A program made the position numbers and the translations under genes. A DNA stretch of 64,000 nt from Chitinophaga agrisoli (GTDB taxonomy: Bacteria > Bacteroidota > Bacteroidia > Chitinophagales > Chitinophagaceae), in the NCBI RefSeq assembly GCF_008386695.1, contig NZ_VUOC01000001.1:842347-906346 (forward strand), read 5' to 3'. Shown one piece after another: positions 1 to 8,222 of the stretch (position 1 is the first letter of the stretch; each line of letters begins with the position of its first letter). The notes beneath the pieces are model-generated. The model worked only from the letters and a program-made list of their open reading frames with translations, was not told where the DNA came from and searched no databases.

Positions 1-2
1 TG

Positions 3-599
3 TATCGCATATTACAGGAGCAGCTGCAGGGCCAGGATCCCGATCAGTTTGCCTTTATGCGCGCCGAGGCGGATTTTAAATGCTGCCACCTGGTAGAGAT
101 GCCCATTGGTACCTATGATTTTAGCCTGATGCGGCATTTCCTGTTTGACCACGCGGAAGCGGTACGTTATGACAGCCTGCAGCAAAGCAGCTTTGAGCCG
201 CTGCAGCAACTAAGCCGGAAGCTGAAAGGAGAATTAAAATACCATACCCTGCATGCAGACGCCTGGATCATTCAGCTTTGCCGCGCAGGGGAGGAGAGTT
301 ATAACCGCCTGCAGGCAGCACTGGAAACCTGTTTGCCGCTGGCCTTTGGCATTTTTGAGCCAGCAAAAGAAGAGCAGGAGCTGACAGGCGCTAATATTTA
401 CCCCGGTGAGCGGGCATTGTTTGAGCGTTGGATGGATAACATCTATCCCGTGCTGGTAAACGCCTCCCTGAACATGCCGGATCCGGCGGGTATATCCCCT
501 CAGTTTGGCGGGCGTTATGGGGAGCACACGCCGCACCTGCGGCCCCTGTTACAGGAAATGGGAGAGGTTTTCCGCCTGGACCCTACCGCCAACTGGTAA
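3..599 (+). CDS. paaC: 1,2-phenylacetyl-CoA epoxidase subunit PaaC (5' end outside window)
   Basis: Carboxy-terminal 198 residues of PaaC, the iron-free structural partner of the PaaA oxygenase subunit in the complex that epoxidises the ring of phenylacetyl-CoA in the cytosol. The frame is open from the window edge and has no credible start, so roughly 50 residues are missing compared with the usual length of about 250. The visible part fits the ferritin-like helical family: a stretch equivalent to the conserved EQPNGDF region reads VEMPIGTYDF and is followed by the RHFLFD helix. paaD starts 12 bases after the stop, as in paaABCD operons. Identification rests on this order plus the motifs. 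Confidence 0.88.
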   Translation, partial: YRILQEQLQGQDPDQFAFMRAEADFKCCHLVEMPIGTYDFSLMRHFLFDHAEAVRYDSLQQSSFEPLQQLSRKLKGELKYHTLHADAWIIQLCRAGEESYNRLQAALETCLPLAFGIFEPAKEEQELTGANIYPGERALFERWMDNIYPVLVNASLNMPDPAGISPQFGGRYGEHTPHLRPLLQEMGEVFRLDPTANW

Positions 600-611
600 T
601 AATATGTAAAC

Positions 612-1103
612 ATGACAACAGACATCACCATAGACAATATTTACAAAGCGCTGGAGCAGGTCATGGACCCGGAGATACCGGTATTAAATGTACTGGACCT
701 GGGTATGATCACCGGCGTAGCCCTGGAGGCGGATATGGTACACATAAAGATGATACCCACTTTTGCCGCCTGCCCGGCGGTAAGCCTTATACAACAGAAT
801 ATACAAACCACGGTGGAAAAAACCACGGGCCTGCTGGTGCAGGTGACCGTAGATAAAGAGGTGCATTGGGAAAGCAACCGGCTTTCTGCCGCTGCTAAGG
901 AAAAACTGCAACACTTTGGTATTGCGGCTCCCCAGGTGCACGAAGGCGAGCTGCGCGCAGAGATCATGCTGAACACCCCCTGCCCCCATTGCAGTAGTAA
1001 GAACACCTATCTGCGCTCTCCGTTTGGATCTACCCTTTGCCGGGCCATCCATTATTGCAAGGATTGCGGGATAGTATTTGAGCAGTTTAAGCCCGTGGGG
1101 TAA
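612..1103 (+). CDS. paaD: 1,2-phenylacetyl-CoA epoxidase subunit PaaD
   Basis: PaaD of 163 residues, needed for a working phenylacetyl-CoA epoxidase and thought to help its iron or iron-sulfur assembly. The N-terminal two thirds is a MIP18/DUF59 domain (VMDPEIPVLNVLDLGM near residue 17, then a TFAACPAV loop with a conserved Cys). The last 40 residues form a four-Cys zinc ribbon: CPHC near residue 120 and CKDC near residue 150. Both halves are standard for the family and the length is normal. It follows paaC by 12 bases, so the two are probably co-transcribed; nadD begins 48 bases downstream and could be read through. Confidence 0.92.
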   Translation: MTTDITIDNIYKALEQVMDPEIPVLNVLDLGMITGVALEADMVHIKMIPTFAACPAVSLIQQNIQTTVEKTTGLLVQVTVDKEVHWESNRLSAAAKEKLQHFGIAAPQVHEGELRAEIMLNTPCPHCSSKNTYLRSPFGSTLCRAIHYCKDCGIVFEQFKPVG

Positions 1104-1151
1104 AACATGTTGTGCGGAATTTATATATTACAGCCCAAATAAAAGCTGCGC

Positions 1152-1721
1152 ATGAAGATTGGCTTATATTTCGGGTCCTTTAATCCTATACATGTAGGAC
1201 ATTTGATCATTGCAAACTATGTAGCCTATAATACGGACCTGGATAAGGTATGGTTAGTTGTATCACCACAAAACCCCCTGAAGCCCTCTTCTTCCCTGTT
1301 AAATGAACATCACCGGTTTCACCTTACGGAGCTGGCCGTAAAAGGAGAGCAACGGCTAAGGGCCAGCAATATTGAGTTTACGCTGCCAAGGCCATCATTC
1401 ACCATAGACACCCTTACTTACCTGGCAGAGAAATTTCCCACACAGGAGTTCACCGTTATCATGGGCAGCGACAGTTTTCAGAACATTACACGCTGGAAGA
1501 ATTATGAACAGCTGATAAAACATTATCCCATCTACGTATACAAAAGGCCGGGGCATGAAATAACCGATACGCACGGCGCAAAAGTAGAGGTGTTAGAAGC
1601 GCCCCTGCTGGATATCTCCGCCACCACTATCCGCCGCTGGATCCAGGAGGGTAAGTCTATCCGGTACCTGGTGCCGGACAATGTTGCCGCATATATCATG
1701 GAGAACAATTACTACAAATAG
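1152..1721 (+). CDS. nadD: Nicotinate-nucleotide adenylyltransferase
   Basis: NadD transfers AMP from ATP to nicotinate mononucleotide, giving deamido-NAD in the cytosolic NAD pathway. The 189-residue protein begins directly with the nucleotidyltransferase signature GSFNPIHVGH (residues 8-17), carries the substrate loop MGSDSFQNITRW around residue 115, and ends with the second phosphate-binding motif SATTIRR near residue 157 followed by the VPDNVAAYI tail. Length and motif spacing are typical. It lies 48 bases after paaD on the same strand and has no recognisable terminator in between. The gene ahead on the other strand converges on it. Confidence 0.95.
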   Translation: MKIGLYFGSFNPIHVGHLIIANYVAYNTDLDKVWLVVSPQNPLKPSSSLLNEHHRFHLTELAVKGEQRLRASNIEFTLPRPSFTIDTLTYLAEKFPTQEFTVIMGSDSFQNITRWKNYEQLIKHYPIYVYKRPGHEITDTHGAKVEVLEAPLLDISATTIRRWIQEGKSIRYLVPDNVAAYIMENNYYK

Positions 1722-1774
1722 TGGCTATAACTGTTGCTTAATGCTACAACTGTTTACAGCAGCTATGCCGCGGC

Positions 1775-2815
1775 TCATGGCGTTTTGATCACCTTCACCT
1801 CTCTCTTTTTCACCAGGAACTCATTGGAATAGATCTGTATCAGCAGAATAAACATAGAAATGAGCAGGGGGCCAAAGATAAGCCCGATAAAACCAAAGAG
1901 ATTAACGCCCACAATTACCCCAAATACGGTAATTAGTGGATGTACATCCCCAATTTTTTTTGCCAGCAGAAAACGGAAGATATTATCAGAAGCGCCTACT
2001 ACCACAAATCCATAGATCAGTACGCCCAGACCTTGCCAGGTATGGCCGTCCGCGATCAGGAAAATGCCCATGGGCACGTATACAGCCGCCGCCCCAATAA
2101 TGGGGAGCATGGCAGTAAAGCTGGTTACCACAAACCAGAAGACCGGTTGGGGCACTTTAAAAATGAAATAGCCTATCAGCGCCACGATACCCTGTATAAT
2201 GGCTATTAGCGGAATACCTACAGCATTGGCAAAGATCATGGTCTTTAATTCCATGCCCAGGCGGATCACATTTTCATCCTTGAGGGGAATATATTCGTAG
2301 AGGCCATCTTCCATTTCACGGGCATACACCAGCATAAAGTAGAGTACAAAGTACATGATAGCAATGGCTGTTACGGTATTAAAGGTAGCGCCCAGGAACA
2401 TGGGGAGGAAGCTGCCAAGGGACTCCTGGAATTTTTGCAGGCGGGCCTCAGTAAGCAGGTTAAAGCCGGTAGCGTCCTGCAATCGTTTGTTTACGGTCTC
2501 TATTCCCTGTACCAACTCAGAGGAGTGCGAAATGGCATAACTTACTTTAGTGGTGAGCATATTAATAAGCAGCCCAAAGGGTAATAATATGATAATAAAG
2601 GAAAGGACCATGAGTAAAGCTGCAGCCAGGCTTTTTCTCCATTTACGCTGCTCTACCAGCAGCAGCATCCATTTACGGCTCAGGATATAAAGGCTAAGCG
2701 CCCCCAACAGACCGGGGAACAGGCCATAGAGCTCAGAAAAGAGCAATACGCCCCATAAGATGATGATCAGCAGAAAGAAGATCTGTTTTAAACGCGCATT
2801 GTCAAGATAGCTCAT
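1775..2815 (-). CDS. AI-2E family transporter (PerM-type permease)
   Basis: Polytopic inner-membrane protein of the AI-2E transporter/UPF0118 family, whose members include TqsA-like exporters and Na+/H+ antiporters; the substrate cannot be read from sequence. Hydrophobic segments come as a pair near the N terminus (ILWGVLLF), one before a long soluble loop, and four or five in the C-terminal half, which has the family's glycine-rich PIIGAAAVYVPMG and GFIGLIFGPLL stretches. The frame extends 21 codons upstream to 2878, but that extension is polar and Cys-rich, and the Met at 2815 sits right before the conserved start, so 346 residues is preferred. The gene is transcribed alone. Confidence 0.85.
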   Translation of the reverse strand: MSYLDNARLKQIFFLLIIILWGVLLFSELYGLFPGLLGALSLYILSRKWMLLLVEQRKWRKSLAAALLMVLSFIIILLPFGLLINMLTTKVSYAISHSSELVQGIETVNKRLQDATGFNLLTEARLQKFQESLGSFLPMFLGATFNTVTAIAIMYFVLYFMLVYAREMEDGLYEYIPLKDENVIRLGMELKTMIFANAVGIPLIAIIQGIVALIGYFIFKVPQPVFWFVVTSFTAMLPIIGAAAVYVPMGIFLIADGHTWQGLGVLIYGFVVVGASDNIFRFLLAKKIGDVHPLITVFGVIVGVNLFGFIGLIFGPLLISMFILLIQIYSNEFLVKKREVKVIKTP

Positions 2816-3002
2816 AGTACAAGAAGTGAAGGGTGAACAGGTTGTTGCCAAACCTACATGATTTTCTACGAATGACAAAAAGGGCTAATTTTAGGCCAAT
2901 CCGGATGTCAATTAAGCAGGGGGCAAAAATTGTGGAATAATGTTTGTACCCGGTTAAATACCCTTGATAAAATTTAATGTTTAATCTAAAAACGTATTAA
3001 CC

Positions 3003-3197
3003 ATGAGTAACAGTTCAAAAGCCGTTGTTTCCTTTATTGTAGGCGCTGCCGTAGGTGTAGCCGTTGGTTATTTCCTGAATTCTGATAAAAAAGACGAGCT
3101 GGTTGAGAAGCTGCGTTATCAGTCAGACAAGCTGAAAGACCGCTTTAAAAAAAGGAAAGAGCAATTTGAGGATGCCATAGAAAACGAACTGGCATAA
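3003..3197 (+). CDS. YtxH domain-containing membrane-anchored protein
   Basis: A 64-residue protein with one Gly/Ala/Val-rich membrane segment (residues 8-25) followed by a highly charged amphipathic tail, the YtxH layout seen in many Bacteroidota and in general-stress proteins of Bacillus. It is the first gene of a tight three-gene run (next starts at 3216 and 3609) that resembles the yqjD-yqjE-yqjK arrangement of enterobacteria, where YqjD anchors ribosomes at the membrane in stationary phase. That functional parallel is inference from layout only. A TGTTTG box at 2941-2946 resembles the last part of a Bacteroidota -7 element. Confidence 0.75.
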   Translation: MSNSSKAVVSFIVGAAVGVAVGYFLNSDKKDELVEKLRYQSDKLKDRFKKRKEQFEDAIENELA

Positions 3198-3215
3198 TCC
3201 CATAAAATCATTTGC

Positions 3216-3599
3216 ATGGAAGAAAACTTTAGCAATTATTTTAACCAAACCGGCAAGGTTGCCAAAGAGTATTTGGAAACCCGTTTGGACCTCATTAAGC
3301 TCCAGGCAGCAGGAAAGCTATCAAAGGCCTTAGGGCTTTTCTTCTCTTTAACCATGGCTTTCCTGCTGTTCTTTTTTGTGATCGTGTTCCTGGGCATGGT
3401 GGTAGGCTTTTGGATAGGGGAGCTAACGGGTAGTTATACCATCGGTTTCTCCTGTGCAGCGGGGCTTTTTGTGTTATTGCTGATCATTATGCTGATATTC
3501 CGTAAGGCGCTTATCCAACGCCCGCTGTCTAATATGCTCGTGCAGGAATTGTTAGGGGAGATGGATGATAAGGATGAGGAACACGAACCTGTAGCATAA
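3216..3599 (+). CDS. Phage holin family (YqjE/Holin-X-like) membrane protein
   Basis: A 127-residue inner-membrane protein: a 40-residue amphipathic N terminus (YLETRLDLIKLQAAGKLS), two strong membrane helices separated by a short loop (about residues 40-65 and 72-95), then an acidic tail. This is the architecture of the Holin-X/YqjE family. The name is historical; no lytic partner is present, so phage function is unlikely. It starts 18 bases after the YtxH gene and is followed 9 bases later by the coiled-coil gene, so the three are one transcription unit. Confidence 0.75.
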   Translation: MEENFSNYFNQTGKVAKEYLETRLDLIKLQAAGKLSKALGLFFSLTMAFLLFFFVIVFLGMVVGFWIGELTGSYTIGFSCAAGLFVLLLIIMLIFRKALIQRPLSNMLVQELLGEMDDKDEEHEPVA

Positions 3600-3608
3600 A
3601 AGTATCCC

Positions 3609-4025
3609 ATGGGGCAATTTCCAGTCAACAACAATGATAAACGTTTACACATGCAAAAGGTGAAAGTCACCAATTCTGATACCCTGGAGCAGGAGATAGC
3701 CCGCCTCAGGCGGCGCTCCCGTGACCTGGAAATGGAGCTGGGCACCAAGGTGGATTTCTTTAAGGAAAACTACAAGGGAATGGCCATTAATTCCGTTATA
3801 CCTGGTGGCGGCAGTGGCAAGGGCTTCTTTAAGGTAGCCTCTCATATTGCTGGTATTGCCTGGGGAAGCCGCAATGTTAAATCCTTTGCCACCAGTGCCT
3901 TGATGACCGCTGTGGAGTTTATAGGCGTAAGGATGGGCATTAACCTGTTCAGTAAATATCAGCAGGGTAGAAGAAAGAGAAGGGCCCGCAAAAGAAGAGA
4001 GAAGGAAACGACGGAGGAAGGATAA
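3609..4025 (+). CDS. Hypothetical protein, coiled coil plus very basic tail
   Basis: I do not recognise a named family. The 138-residue product has a short coiled coil (TLEQEIARLRRRSRDLEME, around residues 24-42), a central Gly- and Ala-rich half that could insert in or lie on the membrane, and an extremely basic C terminus (QQGRRKRRARKRREKE). A second start at 3651, whose product begins MQKVKV, would remove 14 odd residues and may be the true one. It is the third gene of the YtxH/holin-like run and is followed by a clear terminator. The basic tail suggests contact with nucleic acid, ribosome or phospholipid, which is inference. Confidence 0.6.
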   Translation: MGQFPVNNNDKRLHMQKVKVTNSDTLEQEIARLRRRSRDLEMELGTKVDFFKENYKGMAINSVIPGGGSGKGFFKVASHIAGIAWGSRNVKSFATSALMTAVEFIGVRMGINLFSKYQQGRRKRRARKRREKETTEEG

Positions 4026-4054
4026 AACGCCATCATCTGTCACGCCATTATGCC

Positions 4055-4081
4055 AGCATCCTCAGGGAGGATGCTATTTTT
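4055..4081 (+). terminator. Rho-independent terminator of the YtxH operon
   Basis: A perfect 9-bp stem (AGCATCCTC, 4055-4063, with GAGGATGCT, 4067-4075), a 3-base loop and a run of T at 4077-4081. It stands 30 bases after the stop of the third operon gene and 13 bases before the stop of the convergent radical SAM gene. Confidence 0.85.
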
Positions 4082-4093
4082 ATGCGTATATGT

Positions 4094-5119
4094 TTAACCC
4101 CATACTTTAGTGCCTTCACTGCAATTGGCACAGATATCAATATTCTTACGGCCTTCTTTGATCTGGGTACGGAAACGTACATACTTTTCATCATACCATA
4201 ACTCGCGGAAAGATTGTTGTTTCAGATCACCCAGTTTATGCTGCGCATCCTTATCAAAGCAACAGGGCGCTACCAGCCCATCCCAGGTAATAACAGGTGA
4301 ACGCCATAAGCGCCAGCAACTATTGCCTAGTTTATTCTTAATGGTATAGGTACCGTCGTCATTCCGGTGATAGCGGCTGTATTTATCAATGGTGGGTATC
4401 AGGCGGTTGCCTTCTTCATAATCATATACCTGGGCGGTTTTGAAACGTACCTCATCCACGCCAATCTCTTTTGCCAGTTGTTTAATATCCTCAATCTGGT
4501 GCTCATTGGGTTTTACTACGAGGAATTGGAAGAATACAAAAGGCTTTTTGGAGTTAAGCTCCTTTTTCCATTTCACTATATTCTTAGCGCCCTGTATCAC
4601 TTTCTCCAGGTTGCCACCCACCCGGTATTGGGTGTACACATCCTGGGTGGTGCCGTCTATGGAGATGATAAGCCGGTCCAATCCGCTCTCTACCGTTTTG
4701 CGTGCATTTGCCTCTGTAAGATAGTGGGCGTTAGTGGAGGTGGCGGTATAGAGGCCTTTTTCGCTGGCATACTTTACCATGTCCAGGAAACCGGGGTTCA
4801 GGTACGGCTCGCCCTGGAAATAGAAGATCAGGTATAAAAGGTCTTTTGAGATCTCGTCGATGGTTTTACGGAAAAAGTCCTGCTGCAGCATACCTGTGGG
4901 CCTGGTAAAGGCGCGGAGGCCGCTGGGGCATTCCGGGCAGCGGAGGTTACAGGAGGTAGTAGGCTCAAAGGAAATGGAGATAGGATACCCCCACTGTATG
5001 GGCTTCCCGGTCCATTTACTCACCAGGTAGCTGCTGAATACCTTGCCGGCGTTCCACGCCCGGCGGGGTGTGAACTTGGAGATCAGGTTCAGCGTATCAT
5101 TCAGATTAAATTCCGGCAT
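4094..5119 (-). CDS. Radical SAM protein with SPASM-like C-terminal domain
   Basis: Radical SAM enzyme of 341 residues. The cluster motif CxxxCxxC is at Cys57, Cys61 and Cys64 (SCNLRCPECPSG), followed by GEPYLNP, the usual 'GGEP' strand. The last 80 residues hold the auxiliary-cluster (SPASM) cysteines: CWRLW, APCCFD, and the terminal pair in DICANCSEG. Such proteins modify peptides or small molecules; no precursor peptide gene is visible beside it, so substrate is unknown. Single gene, divergent from the GH25 lysozyme across 165 bases and convergent with the YtxH operon. Confidence 0.85.
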   Translation of the reverse strand: MPEFNLNDTLNLISKFTPRRAWNAGKVFSSYLVSKWTGKPIQWGYPISISFEPTTSCNLRCPECPSGLRAFTRPTGMLQQDFFRKTIDEISKDLLYLIFYFQGEPYLNPGFLDMVKYASEKGLYTATSTNAHYLTEANARKTVESGLDRLIISIDGTTQDVYTQYRVGGNLEKVIQGAKNIVKWKKELNSKKPFVFFQFLVVKPNEHQIEDIKQLAKEIGVDEVRFKTAQVYDYEEGNRLIPTIDKYSRYHRNDDGTYTIKNKLGNSCWRLWRSPVITWDGLVAPCCFDKDAQHKLGDLKQQSFRELWYDEKYVRFRTQIKEGRKNIDICANCSEGTKVWG

Positions 5120-5284
5120 GGTATAGTCTCTTTGTATGTAAAATTAAGATAACTGTACTGTAATAGTAATAAAATATTTGCGCTATACTTGTACCCTGAG
5201 TTGTAAGTTGTTAATAGCTAATTGTTGGTAAACAAGTATTGCTAGCCCCTAATTACTAACCACTTACAGTAGCAAACAGGGAAA

Positions 5285-6043
5285 ATGAAAATCTGGAAAC
5301 AAGGACAGTCATTATTAGTATTACTATTTGTAGCAGCCCTGGCCATAGCGAGTTGGTGGTGGTGGCAACAGCGGCAGGAGGCGTTAAATTTTGTACGGTA
5401 CGAAGAATTTGGCATAGATATGCCGGTAAATTATGCGATACACGGAATAGATGTATCCAAGTTCCAGAAAGATATTAACTGGGAAGCAGTACGGCAGATG
5501 CAGGTAGCCAGGATACGTATATCCTTTGCCTTTATTAAGGCTACAGAGGGTATTACCCGCCAGGACGCCGCCTTTAAACGCAATTGGCAAAAGGCAGGCA
5601 AGGCGGGATTGATACGTGGCGCCTATCATTTCTTTTATGCCACCCGTGACCCGATAAAACAGTCTATTAATTTCCGGAATGTGGTAACGCTGGAGTCTGG
5701 CGACCTGCCGCCCGTGCTGGATATTGAAACACATAATAACCAGCCGGCCGCCGTGATCCGCAGCACCGCCAAGATCTGGCTGGAGGAAATGGAAAAGGCG
5801 TATGGCGTAAAACCCATTATCTACACGAACCTGCGTTTTTATAACACCTACCTGGGAGATGAGTTTAATGATTACCCGTTGTGGATAGCCCATTATTACC
5901 AGAAAGAGCGGCCACGGGTAGACCGTGAATGGGTGTTTTGGCAGCACAGTGATATTGGCCGGGTGAATGGGATAAAAACAATTGTGGACTTTAATGTATT
6001 CAGAGGAGACAGTGCGGCGTTAATGAAATTATGCCTGCCTTAA
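5285..6043 (+). CDS. Glycoside hydrolase family 25 lysozyme, membrane-anchored
   Basis: Muramidase of the GH25 (Chalaropsis lysozyme) family, cutting the MurNAc-GlcNAc bond of peptidoglycan. Residues 8-25 are an uncleaved-looking membrane anchor followed by a run of Trp. The catalytic domain starts with HGIDVSKFQ (Asp56), continues with FAFIKATEG (about residue 86) and AYHFF, and carries the catalytic acid pair in VLDIE near residue 153; a late WQHSD strand completes the barrel. At 252 residues it has no extra cell-wall-binding repeats. The next small membrane gene begins 17 bases downstream and probably shares the transcript. Confidence 0.88.
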   Translation: MKIWKQGQSLLVLLFVAALAIASWWWWQQRQEALNFVRYEEFGIDMPVNYAIHGIDVSKFQKDINWEAVRQMQVARIRISFAFIKATEGITRQDAAFKRNWQKAGKAGLIRGAYHFFYATRDPIKQSINFRNVVTLESGDLPPVLDIETHNNQPAAVIRSTAKIWLEEMEKAYGVKPIIYTNLRFYNTYLGDEFNDYPLWIAHYYQKERPRVDREWVFWQHSDIGRVNGIKTIVDFNVFRGDSAALMKLCLP

Positions 6044-6060
6044 TCATATAACGGATCATT

Positions 6061-6327
6061 ATGGAAGAGCCCAATAAAACAGAAGACCGGAAAGAACCAT
6101 TGAATATGGAGCTGGTAATGTACTTTGTTAAGATCATGCGCACGCTGTTCCTGGGTTTTTTCTGGATGCTCATCAATGTTTTCCTGGGCTTATTCCTTGG
6201 GTTAGCCATACCGGAAGAGTCTACGCCCGGCCGCATGATCTTCTTTTACAGCTGGCTGGTGATAACGCTGGCCGGTTATATTTATATAGTATGGCGCTGG
6301 TGGCGGAAGAAAATGCCGCCACCATGA
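6061..6327 (+). CDS. Small two-helix membrane protein
   Basis: Hypothetical protein of 88 residues with a charged N terminus (about 20 residues) and two hydrophobic helices (about residues 28-50 and 60-80) and a basic WRWWRKK end. No named family recognised. It follows the GH25 lysozyme gene by 17 bases on the same strand, so is likely co-expressed with it. A convergent CAP-domain gene ends 10 bases after its stop. Confidence 0.65.
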   Translation: MEEPNKTEDRKEPLNMELVMYFVKIMRTLFLGFFWMLINVFLGLFLGLAIPEESTPGRMIFFYSWLVITLAGYIYIVWRWWRKKMPPP

Positions 6328-6336
6328 AACCCGGGC

Positions 6337-6870
6337 CTACTTGCTGGTAGTACCCAGCTCCATTGTCCAATACTTCTCATATTTGCCAATCCCCAGTTCA
6401 TGAAAGCTGGCGCCCATCATATTCTGACAATGTTTGGGACTGCTTAACCAACCCAATATCACATTTTGTTCGTCAAAAGTGCCGGTGGCTATGTTTTCGC
6501 CATAAGTGGTCCAACGGTAGCCCAGGGCGTCCAGGCGCTGGCCGGGATTGCTGCCATTGGGCGCAATATGATCAAAGTACTGCTGGTCATTCATGTCTTT
6601 ACTATGCAGCCAGGCCGCTTTTTCCAGGGTACCGTTCCAGGTAAGGGGCCCTACGGGAGGCATCTTGGTATCGCCACAGGTGCAACCGCGGCTACGCAGC
6701 CCGTTCACCAGACGTAACAGGGCGGTACGGTCCACTTTATTTTCAGGAAAGCTGTCTGTAACGGGCGCTGTATCGCCAGGAGTAATAGGTGTATTTGTTG
6801 CATCTTTTGTACAACAGATCACGGAAAGGGGCAGGCATATAAGCGCCACAAATCTTAAAAAGCCGGTCAT
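6337..6870 (-). CDS. CAP domain-containing (SCP/PR1-like) exported protein
   Basis: A 177-residue exported protein. The N terminus is a signal peptide ending in ICC, so it may be a lipoprotein, although the lipobox (SVIC/VICC) is not canonical. The rest is a CAP/SCP domain: WNGTLEKAAWLHSKDM, YFDHIAPNG, GENIATG and GWLSSPKHCQNMM are the four family motifs, with the His and Glu residues that line the CAP cavity. Function in bacteria is mostly unknown. A CTC pair near residue 60 and the Cys in the SPKHC motif may form a disulfide. Confidence 0.85.
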   Translation of the reverse strand: MTGFLRFVALICLPLSVICCTKDATNTPITPGDTAPVTDSFPENKVDRTALLRLVNGLRSRGCTCGDTKMPPVGPLTWNGTLEKAAWLHSKDMNDQQYFDHIAPNGSNPGQRLDALGYRWTTYGENIATGTFDEQNVILGWLSSPKHCQNMMGASFHELGIGKYEKYWTMELGTTSK

Positions 6871-7027
6871 TATTACCAGTTAAATCGTTAGGAATAGATA
6901 ACTACCGGTTTGAGATAGAATAGTCGGGTTAAAATTGATCCGGTTGTTCAGAGGCAGGGTTAAAATTAATAGGAGTGGCCAAAGATAAGTTGCTATGGCG
7001 AAATTGAGTGAGGTTTTTTTGCAAAAC
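6871..7027. other. Intergenic stretch without recognisable gene
   Basis: Upstream region of the CAP gene. It is AT-rich and contains GAGGCAGGGTTAAAATT-like text but no convincing -7 box or hairpin. Together with the repeat patch that follows it makes a 349-base gap between genes. Confidence 0.5.
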
Positions 7028-7215
7028 GAATGTTAATCAACAGCGTTTAGCCTTTAGCTGTTAGCTATTAGTAGTTAAAACATGGCAAATAACAAGCAGT
7101 TGTTAGCTGCTGCCCGTTGAGCTGCTTGCTAAAAAGATAGCCGTTAACTGTTAGCAATTAAAACGGGATATTTTATCCGGTTCGATCACTAATAGCTAAC
7201 GGCTAAAAGCTTACA
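7028..7215. repeat. Patch of degenerate TTAGC/GCTAAC repeats
   Basis: Dense, imperfect copies in both orientations of a motif close to TTAGCTNTTAGC (for example 7047-7070, 7095-7112, 7144-7160 and 7188-7210). The right edge abuts the stop of the DUF2383 gene. A second patch of the same motif lies at 42424-42631, so the element is dispersed. No coding capacity and no terminal target duplication seen. Confidence 0.7.
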
Positions 7216-7219
7216 GCTT

Positions 7220-7684
7220 TCATTTCTTGAGTTCCTTGTTCAGGTCGCGGTACTTCCTGATCCGGTCATGCGATAATTTAAGCTCCCCAAACTGACGGGT
7301 TATAATATCCAGTATATTCTGGGGGATCTCAATATCATTGGTCAGCGCCATGTTATACACCTTTAGGGTCACGTCTTCCCCATACTCGCAGGAAGCCAGT
7401 ATGCTGTCATCGCTATTGGCGGTGAAATCAGCTTTCATATCCATCCAGGTGCGGTACAGGTCGCCAGCCACGCTGGTATCCGTTTCTTCTTCTCCACCTA
7501 CTTCTTTTATATGCCGGTTCAGCTCAAAGCCGTATTCGCGGCTTTGGTCGGCCATGGATTGGAAGATGTGTTTCAGTCCCGGATCCTCTGTCTGAGCGAC
7601 GGCCGTATCATACCCTGCTGCCCGGTCATTGTTCACTCTCACCAGGTCATTCATGGTCTTGATAAGGTCTGTGTACATGATCAT
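7220..7684 (-). CDS. PA2169-type four-helix-bundle protein (DUF2383)
   Basis: Cytosolic protein of 154 residues matching the DUF2383/PA2169 ferritin-like family: an opening helix with the LNDLV-like segment (TMNDLVRVNNDRAAGYDTA), a second helix with EYGFELNRHIKEVGGE, and a later ILASCEYGEDVTLKVY helix. Members are small four-helix bundles of stress regulons with no proven reaction. The product's first Met is at 7684; a Met two codons later is possible. The CsbD-like gene lies just upstream on the same strand, which supports a stress role. Confidence 0.82.
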   Translation of the reverse strand: MIMYTDLIKTMNDLVRVNNDRAAGYDTAVAQTEDPGLKHIFQSMADQSREYGFELNRHIKEVGGEEETDTSVAGDLYRTWMDMKADFTANSDDSILASCEYGEDVTLKVYNMALTNDIEIPQNILDIITRQFGELKLSHDRIRKYRDLNKELKK

Positions 7685-7712
7685 AACGAAGGTTTTTAAC
7701 GTTGCATAATTG

Positions 7713-7922
7713 CTACAATAATGCTTGCTGCAAATATGCTACCTGAAAGCTTTTGATAAGCCGGACGGTGTCCTCCTGGGATTTACCGGTCTTTGACTGC
7801 AGGCGCACGATCAGGTCCTGCTCTTTACCAAATTCATAGTTAAGGTCTTCTTCAGACAATTGGGAGTAACGTTGTTTTAGGATTTTCTTCAACTCCCACC
7901 ATTCACGCAACTGGATCTTCAT
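7713..7922 (-). CDS. CsbD-like general stress protein
   Basis: A 69-residue protein related to the CsbD/YjbJ family seen in stress regulons: WWELKKILKQRYSQLSEEDL at residues 8-27 corresponds to the family's WKxLKGKxKxKWGKLTDDDL opening, followed by the glycine/lysine helix GKEQDLIVRLQSKTGKS. It differs by lacking the usual Gly after Lys, typical of Bacteroidota versions. Function unknown. It precedes the DUF2383 gene by 28 bases in the same direction. Confidence 0.7.
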   Translation of the reverse strand: MKIQLREWWELKKILKQRYSQLSEEDLNYEFGKEQDLIVRLQSKTGKSQEDTVRLIKSFQVAYLQQALL

Positions 7923-8160
7923 AATCTTAGCAGGTTTTTAATGTGATCAAAAAAAGTGTGGAAAAAAGAGGAGACAATTTCTATGCCCAGCCTTATAGAT
8001 TGACTATCAAAGCCCCGGAAGGCAACTGCAATCGAATGACAGTTGGGGAAATGGCCTGTTAACAACACCCTCTTTGTGGAGCGGCGCCGTACATGTTGTG
8101 GAATTCACGCGTCACATTACACGCTTTTATGCCTGCTGATAAGCAGTTTATGGCTGGAAT
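7923..8160. other. Intergenic stretch, nothing recognised
   Basis: Part of a 300-base gap between divergent genes (CsbD-like on the minus strand and an acidic small protein on the plus strand). I see no open frame, tRNA or strong hairpin. It must hold the promoters of both genes. Confidence 0.4.
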
Positions 8161-8168
8161 AAACTTTG
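8161..8168 (+). promoter_or_regulatory. Candidate -7 box for the small charged protein gene
   Basis: AAACTTTG preceded by TA resembles the Bacteroidota TAnnTTTG box with one extra base. It lies 55 bases ahead of the start at 8223, with TTTATGG about 12 bases further upstream. Weak evidence. Confidence 0.3.
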
Positions 8169-8222
8169 CAACATGCTTCTTTACTACCTAAACCGGCAAC
8201 TATGCCTTAACCGCATAAAATT

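Noticed and set aside
3216-3599. Prophage holin
   Set aside because: Family name only; no phage genes, endolysin or integrase nearby.
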